A program made the position numbers and the translations under genes. Below are positions 7,890-10,649 of a stretch of 10,649 nucleotides of DNA, piece by piece. The DNA is from Flavobacteriaceae bacterium (GTDB taxonomy: Bacteria; Bacteroidota; Bacteroidia; Flavobacteriales; Flavobacteriaceae), in contig CANEXR010000083.1 of assembly GCA_947443815.1 (NCBI GenBank), positions 1 to 10,649 on the forward strand. The letters run 5' to 3'. Every line of letters begins with the position of its first letter. Position 1 is the first letter of the stretch. The notes beneath the pieces were generated by a model that was given only the letters and a program-made list of their open reading frames with translations, was not told where the DNA came from and did not search any database.

Positions 7890-7926
7890 AAAAAAGTCCC
7901 GTTTTTTTTAAAATGGGACTTTTTTT
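7890..7926. terminator. bidirectional Rho-independent terminator
   Basis: The stem AAAAAAGTCCC (7890-7900) pairs with GGGACTTTTTT (7915 onward), with a 14-base loop that can add further A-T pairs. A T run follows on the plus strand, and the A run before the stem becomes a T run on the minus strand. It lies between two convergent genes, 20 bases after the permease stop and 24 bases from the stop of the minus-strand gene at 7950, and can end both transcripts. Confidence 0.9.
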
Positions 7927-7949
7927 ATATAACAAAAAAAATTTAAATT

Positions 7950-8447
7950 TTATTTTGCACTAATAATATTATTTAAATTTTTATTAAATAACATTCCGTA
8001 ATGATCTGTAATTATATAAGAAAAATCCTTGTCTGCATGAACAATAATTTCTTTAATGTGGCGCGTAAAAGGCCCGTTAATGGTGTTTATTATCACAGTA
8101 CAAGTCCCGTTAAAATACCCATCGTCCTCAATTGTTTGACGTTTTTCAATTCTTGTACCGTCATTCAATACTACCGTAACAGCCATTTCTTTATTCAAAA
8201 TATGCGTATAAAAACCCTCCATAACTAATAAAACACGGTACGTATTTTTTAATTCTGGTCCCTTGAACTCATGACGAGTTATATTATATCGCAACCCTTT
8301 TGCTAACGGCTGAAATTTCTTAGAACAATCCAATTCAAAACTAGCCACATCACCTGCCTCATTAACTCCTTTAATAATTTTTGCTTCTTGAGCATTAGCA
8401 ACTAAACTAACAAAAACAAATGCAAAAGCTAAAATTGATTTTTTCAT
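7950..8447 (-). CDS. small secreted protein of unknown function
   Basis: I do not recognise a named family. The predicted product is 165 residues with a clear Sec signal peptide, MKKSILAFAFVFVSLVANAQ, ending in the usual ANA-Q cleavage site; there is no lipobox Cys. The mature part (about 145 residues) is rich in alternating beta-type stretches (TYRVLLVMEGFYTHIL, AVTVVLNDGTRIEKRQ, GTCTVIINTI, IKEIIVHADKDFSYIITDHYG) and suggests a compact beta-sandwich, exported to the periplasm or beyond. A frame continues 12 codons upstream to 8483, but that would overlap the transaldolase gene and put non-hydrophobic residues before the signal peptide, so the ATG at 8445-8447 was chosen. It follows the transaldolase gene by 16 bases and is probably in the same operon, although no functional link is evident. 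Confidence 0.8.
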   Translation of the reverse strand: MKKSILAFAFVFVSLVANAQEAKIIKGVNEAGDVASFELDCSKKFQPLAKGLRYNITRHEFKGPELKNTYRVLLVMEGFYTHILNKEMAVTVVLNDGTRIEKRQTIEDDGYFNGTCTVIINTINGPFTRHIKEIIVHADKDFSYIITDHYGMLFNKNLNNIISAK

Positions 8448-8463
8448 GTTATAAGTATTAGAA

Positions 8464-9120
8464 TTATTTATTTCCTTTTTCAAAATCAGCTATAAATTGA
8501 GCTAATCCAATATCTGTCAATGGGTGCTTCAATAAACCGTAAATAGCCGAAAGTGGACCTGTCATAACATCTGCTCCAATTTTTGCACAATTTACGATAT
8601 GCATAGTATGACGAACCGAAGCAGCAAGAATCTGAGTTTCATAACCATAATTATCATAAATCAATCTGATTTCTTCAATAAGCGCCAATCCATCTGTAGA
8701 CACATCATCCAAACGACCAATAAAAGGAGATACATAAGTCGCTCCTGCCTTAGCCGCCAATAACGCTTGACCCGCAGAAAATACTAAAGTAACATTCGTT
8801 CTAATGCCTTTGTCCGAAAAATATTTTGCCGCCATTACTCCTTCTTTGGTCATTGGCAATTTAACTACAATCTGCTCATGCAAATCAGCTAATTCTTCCC
8901 CTTCTTTCACCATTCCCTCAAAGTCCATTGCATTCACTTCAGCACTCACATCACCATCCACAAGGTTGCAAATGTCAACATAATGCTTCAAGATATTGTT
9001 TTTTCCAGTGATTCCCTCTTTAGCCATCAAAGATGGATTTGTAGTAACGCCATCCAAAACACCTAATGCTTGTGCTTCCTTAATTTGAGCTAAATTAGCC
9101 GTGTCAATAAAAAATTTCAT
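8464..9120 (-). CDS. tal: small transaldolase (TalC/Fsa-like subfamily)
   Basis: Cytoplasmic enzyme of the non-oxidative pentose phosphate pathway: transfers dihydroxyacetone from sedoheptulose-7-phosphate to glyceraldehyde-3-phosphate. At 218 residues it belongs to the short TIM-barrel type related to fructose-6-phosphate aldolase. Visible active-site residues are Asp6 (FFIDTAN), Asn28 (GVTTNPS), Schiff-base Lys87 (IVVKLPMTKEG), Arg136 (SPFIGRLDD) and Ser168 (LAASVRH). Two positions separate transaldolases from E. coli FsaA: FsaA has Gln59 and Tyr131, while this protein has Glu61 (SAEVNAM) and Phe133, the transaldolase pattern. Annotation pipelines may name it Fsa. A TTG-started extension to 9165 adds 15 unconserved residues read from a hairpin repeat, so the ATG at 9118-9120 was chosen. 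It is followed after 16 bases by the secreted-protein gene. Confidence 0.93.
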   Translation of the reverse strand: MKFFIDTANLAQIKEAQALGVLDGVTTNPSLMAKEGITGKNNILKHYVDICNLVDGDVSAEVNAMDFEGMVKEGEELADLHEQIVVKLPMTKEGVMAAKYFSDKGIRTNVTLVFSAGQALLAAKAGATYVSPFIGRLDDVSTDGLALIEEIRLIYDNYGYETQILAASVRHTMHIVNCAKIGADVMTGPLSAIYGLLKHPLTDIGLAQFIADFEKGNK

Positions 9121-9150
9121 AGTATTTCTATATTTAATTATGTAATTATT

Positions 9151-9256
9151 TGGGCGTGCCCACAAGGGTCAGGCTTTCCGTTATATCTTTTTTGTCTCCC
9201 TTTTGCTACGCAACGGTAGACAAAAAAGGATGCCACTTCAATCCTTCACGCAAAAT
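9151..9256. repeat. intergenic hairpin element, probably a dispersed flavobacterial repeat
   Basis: A GC-richer block between the SDR and transaldolase genes. It begins with a small hairpin TGGGC-GT-GCCCA (9151-9162), continues with GGGTCAGGCTTTCCG, and contains a long hairpin: arms CTTTTTTGTCT (9187-9197) and AGACAAAAAAG (9218-9228) are perfect complements. Nested in the loop is TTGC-TAC-GCAA (9203-9213). It ends around ATCCTTCACGC. I recall very similar blocks (GGGCGTGCCC, a TTTCCG motif, a variable hairpin, then CAATCC-TCACGC) in intergenic spaces of many Flavobacterium genomes. This is from memory and unverified, and there is only one copy in this window. The hairpin lacks a T run outside the stem, so it is not a standard terminator, though it could reduce read-through or protect the SDR mRNA. 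Confidence 0.6.
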
Positions 9257-9266
9257 CGCTGCAAAA

Positions 9267-10070
9267 TTACAACTTATAATGATTCATTAGCATTTTTTCA
9301 TACACTTTATCCGGTAGTAATCGCTTGAGTACAATCGAAAATTTCTGCATAAAAACACCCACTTTATAATGGATTTTAGGTTCAGGAGTTTGAATAATTT
9401 TATAGACTGCTTCGGCCATTTCGTTAGGATTACTGCCACTATCCACATGTTCATCCATCGTTTTAAGTGTTTGCCCATAAGCACGTTCATAAGCGGAACC
9501 TTTTAATAAAGGAGCATGAAAACGTCCCGAAGCAATATTAGTAGCAAAATCACCCGGTGCCACATTTGTAATCCAAATTCCAAAAGGCTTCACTTCCATT
9601 CGCAACCCTTCTGTTATCAATTCCAAAGCCCCTTTTGAAGCCGAATAAATACTGCGATAAGGCAAACCCATATACCCTGCAATTGATGTAATATTAATAA
9701 TTAAACCCGATTGTTGCGAGCGCATTTGTGGCAAAGCAGCTTTCATTACTTCAATAGGTCCAAAAAAATTAGTCTCAAAATTATTCTTGATTTCTGCCGT
9801 CGGAATCTCTTCCAAAGGACCGGTAATGCCAACTCCAGCATTATTAATAACCACATCAAGTCTTCCAGAAATGGCAATCACTTTGGCAACAGCCTTAACA
9901 ATTGAGTCCGTATCCCGAACATCCAAAGCAATCAAAGGAAAAACAGAATTCAAAACCTTTTCAGGATTCCTACTCGTTCCATAAACAACAAATCCTTTGT
10001 GATGCAAATATTCTCCAATCGATTTCCCAATGCCCGAAGAACCACCTGTAATCAATACTACTTTACTCAT
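9267..10070 (-). CDS. classical short-chain dehydrogenase/reductase (SDR)
   Basis: Cytoplasmic NAD(P)-dependent oxidoreductase of 267 residues with a Rossmann fold; the substrate is not predictable. Motifs are complete: cofactor glycine motif TGGSSGIG (8-15); LDV at 50-51 and NNAG (76-79) of the adenine pocket; active-site Asn101, Ser129 (NITSIAG), Tyr142 and Lys146 (YSASK); and PG after the sixth strand (172-173). The basic residue after the second strand (GTSR, Arg34) suggests NADP(H) over NAD(H). The C-terminal 50 residues (HYKVGVFMQKFSIVLKRLLP) resemble SDRs that act on larger lipophilic substrates, but this is weak. It is the only gene between the SRP RNA terminator and the hairpin element, so it is probably transcribed alone or with the transaldolase gene downstream. 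No convincing promoter was found in the 76 bases before it. Confidence 0.93.
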   Translation of the reverse strand: MSKVVLITGGSSGIGKSIGEYLHHKGFVVYGTSRNPEKVLNSVFPLIALDVRDTDSIVKAVAKVIAISGRLDVVINNAGVGITGPLEEIPTAEIKNNFETNFFGPIEVMKAALPQMRSQQSGLIINITSIAGYMGLPYRSIYSASKGALELITEGLRMEVKPFGIWITNVAPGDFATNIASGRFHAPLLKGSAYERAYGQTLKTMDEHVDSGSNPNEMAEAVYKIIQTPEPKIHYKVGVFMQKFSIVLKRLLPDKVYEKMLMNHYKL

Positions 10071-10146
10071 TATAATAACATTAAATTAATTGATTTACCA
10101 TGTATTCCTACTGTATGCAACCTCACCATTTCGTTTGGAATAGCCC

Positions 10147-10176
10147 AAAAATAAAAAAATCCTCCATAAGGAAGAT
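10147..10176 (-). terminator. Rho-independent terminator of the SRP RNA gene
   Basis: On the minus strand, ATCTTCC (10176-10170) and GGAGGAT (10165-10159) form a 7-base-pair stem with one G-T pair and a TTAT loop. The run TTTTTTTATTTTT follows at once. It starts 36 bases after the predicted 3' end of the SRP RNA, so the primary transcript would need 3' trimming. It also isolates the SDR gene from the SRP promoter. Confidence 0.75.
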
Positions 10177-10212
10177 AAATAATACCAAAAGATTTTGTAG
10201 CTATAAAAAAAT

Positions 10213-10305
10213 GGCAAGCGACCTACATCGCACCGCTCAACCACGTACCCTTGCTATGTTCCCATCCTGGGGGAGTCTGCAGGAGCTGGTCGTGTAGGAC
10301 TTGCC
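10213..10305 (-). ncRNA. ffs: bacterial small signal recognition particle RNA (4.5S type)
   Basis: RNA core of the signal recognition particle; with Ffh it directs membrane and secreted proteins to the Sec translocon. On the minus strand the core reads CAGG-ATG-GGAA-CAT-AGCA (10269-10252). The E. coli core is CAGG-UCC-GGAA-GGA-AGCA, so the symmetric loop, GGAA tetraloop and AGCA internal loop are conserved, while the three pairs between them are changed in compensating fashion (A-T, T-A, G-C). The ends close a long rod: GGCAAG with CTTGCC, CCTACA with TGTAGG, and CGACC with GGTTG. The region is much richer in G and C than its surroundings. The 5' end is placed from the promoter at 10310-10339; true ends may differ by about five bases. 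Confidence 0.92.
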
Positions 10306-10309
10306 GGTG

Positions 10310-10339
10310 CAAATATACAATCTTTTTATATTTTTGCAA
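10310..10339 (-). promoter_or_regulatory. consensus promoter of the SRP RNA gene
   Basis: On the minus strand this is TTG (10339-10337), a 19-base spacer, then TATATTTG (10317-10310). It matches the Bacteroidota primary-sigma consensus TTG-N17-23-TAnnTTTG at every defined position. The -7 element ends five bases before the closing stem of the SRP RNA, so transcription should start at or near the first base of that stem. Confidence 0.88.
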
Positions 10340-10344
10340 GTGCT

Positions 10345-10375
10345 TTGCACCTATTAAAATAAGGTCGTATATTGG
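10345..10375 (+). promoter_or_regulatory. divergent promoter of the lipoprotein gene
   Basis: TTG (10345-10347), a 20-base spacer, then TATATTGG (10368-10375), one mismatch to TAnnTTTG. The start codon at 10395 is 19 bases downstream, leaving a short leader. Its -33 element is only five bases from that of the oppositely directed SRP promoter. Confidence 0.65.
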
Positions 10376-10394
10376 ACTATTCAAATTTTATACC

Positions 10395-10649
10395 ATGAAA
10401 AAATATAACTTCCTATTTATCATTTTATTAGCCATCACATTCACAAATTGTGGTGATACAAAAAAAGGAGAAAATAGTCTATTTACCTTCGATATTTCTA
10501 GTTTTAAAGAACAATATCAACCACAAGACGCAATAGAATTAAGCATTTTAAACCCAAATTCTAAAACTATTGATAGCACTGTCTATTATGTAAATGATAA
10601 AAAAGTAGGTTCTAAAAATAATTTGGAAAAATTTACTTTTCAATTAAAA
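10395..10649 (+). CDS. lipoprotein, N-terminal fragment (possibly glutaminyl-peptide cyclotransferase)
   Basis: The first 85 codons are present and the frame is open to the right edge. The N-terminus MKKYNFLFIILLAITFTNC is a lipoprotein signal with Cys19 as the lipidation site. It is followed by GDTKKGEN, where an acidic residue near the Cys fits the Bacteroidota pattern. Residues 30-85 look like strands of an immunoglobulin-like or beta-rich domain (DAIELSILNPNSKTIDSTVY, VNDKKVGSKNN). I recall flavobacterial glutaminyl-peptide cyclotransferases that begin with a lipoprotein signal and a similar NPxxKxIDS-VNDKKVG segment before the beta-propeller. No catalytic part is in view here, so this name is a guess. 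The gene itself is well supported by its promoter, start and signal peptide. Confidence 0.8.
   Translation, partial: MKKYNFLFIILLAITFTNCGDTKKGENSLFTFDISSFKEQYQPQDAIELSILNPNSKTIDSTVYYVNDKKVGSKNNLEKFTFQLK

Noticed and set aside
8448..8483. Earlier ATG for the small secreted protein.
   Set aside because: It overlaps the transaldolase coding end and would put twelve polar residues in front of a clean signal peptide.
9121..9165. TTG-started extension of the transaldolase.
   Set aside because: The 15 residues come partly from the hairpin repeat and are not part of the conserved family start MxFFIDTA.
9187..9228. Hairpin at 9187-9228 as a standard terminator of the SDR gene.
   Set aside because: No T run follows the stem on either strand; the T-rich part lies inside the paired arms.
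10100..10297. 65-codon plus-strand open reading frame.
   Set aside because: It runs through the SRP RNA terminator and most of the SRP RNA on the opposite strand, and has no protein-like composition.

Overview
The window looks like chromosome from a member of the Flavobacteriaceae, most likely Flavobacterium or a close relative. The DNA is AT-rich. It carries a SusC/SusD outer-membrane pair, Bacteroidota-type promoter elements (TTG, a 17-23 base spacer, TAnnTTTG), lipoprotein signals typical of the phylum, and a short bacterial SRP RNA. Species assignment is inference, as no search was possible.

Left part (1-7926): a nutrient-uptake locus in two divergent transcription units. On the minus strand a SusC-type TonB-dependent transporter is followed after 10 bases by a SusD-type lipoprotein, whose 3' end is outside the window. 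On the plus strand, across a 298-base control region, lie a LytS/YehU-type sensor kinase, an overlapping LytTR response regulator and, after 191 bases, an FHS-family (FucP/GluP-like) sugar permease. A strong bidirectional terminator closes this unit. The control region holds a pair of half-sites exactly 21 bases apart that match the LytTR DNA-binding pattern, placed where an activator of susC would sit. A 12-base palindrome in the same region resembles a LacI-family operator. The simplest reading is a self-contained locus: SusCD imports an oligosaccharide or glycan fragment across the outer membrane, the permease moves the sugar across the inner membrane, and the LytTR system controls at least the SusCD side. 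The substrate cannot be read from the sequence, and no glycoside hydrolase is in view.

Right part (7950-10649): ordinary housekeeping and hypothetical genes. On the minus strand are an SDR oxidoreductase, then an intergenic hairpin element of a kind I recall as recurrent in flavobacterial genomes, then a small transaldolase, then a 165-residue secreted protein of unknown function. Upstream of the SDR gene is the SRP RNA gene (ffs), on the minus strand, with a consensus promoter and a terminator. A divergent promoter next to it serves a plus-strand lipoprotein gene that runs off the right edge.

Four starts were set downstream of the longest possible reading frame (permease, secreted protein, transaldolase) or read from a frame open at the window edge (SusD). 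Reasons are given in each entry.
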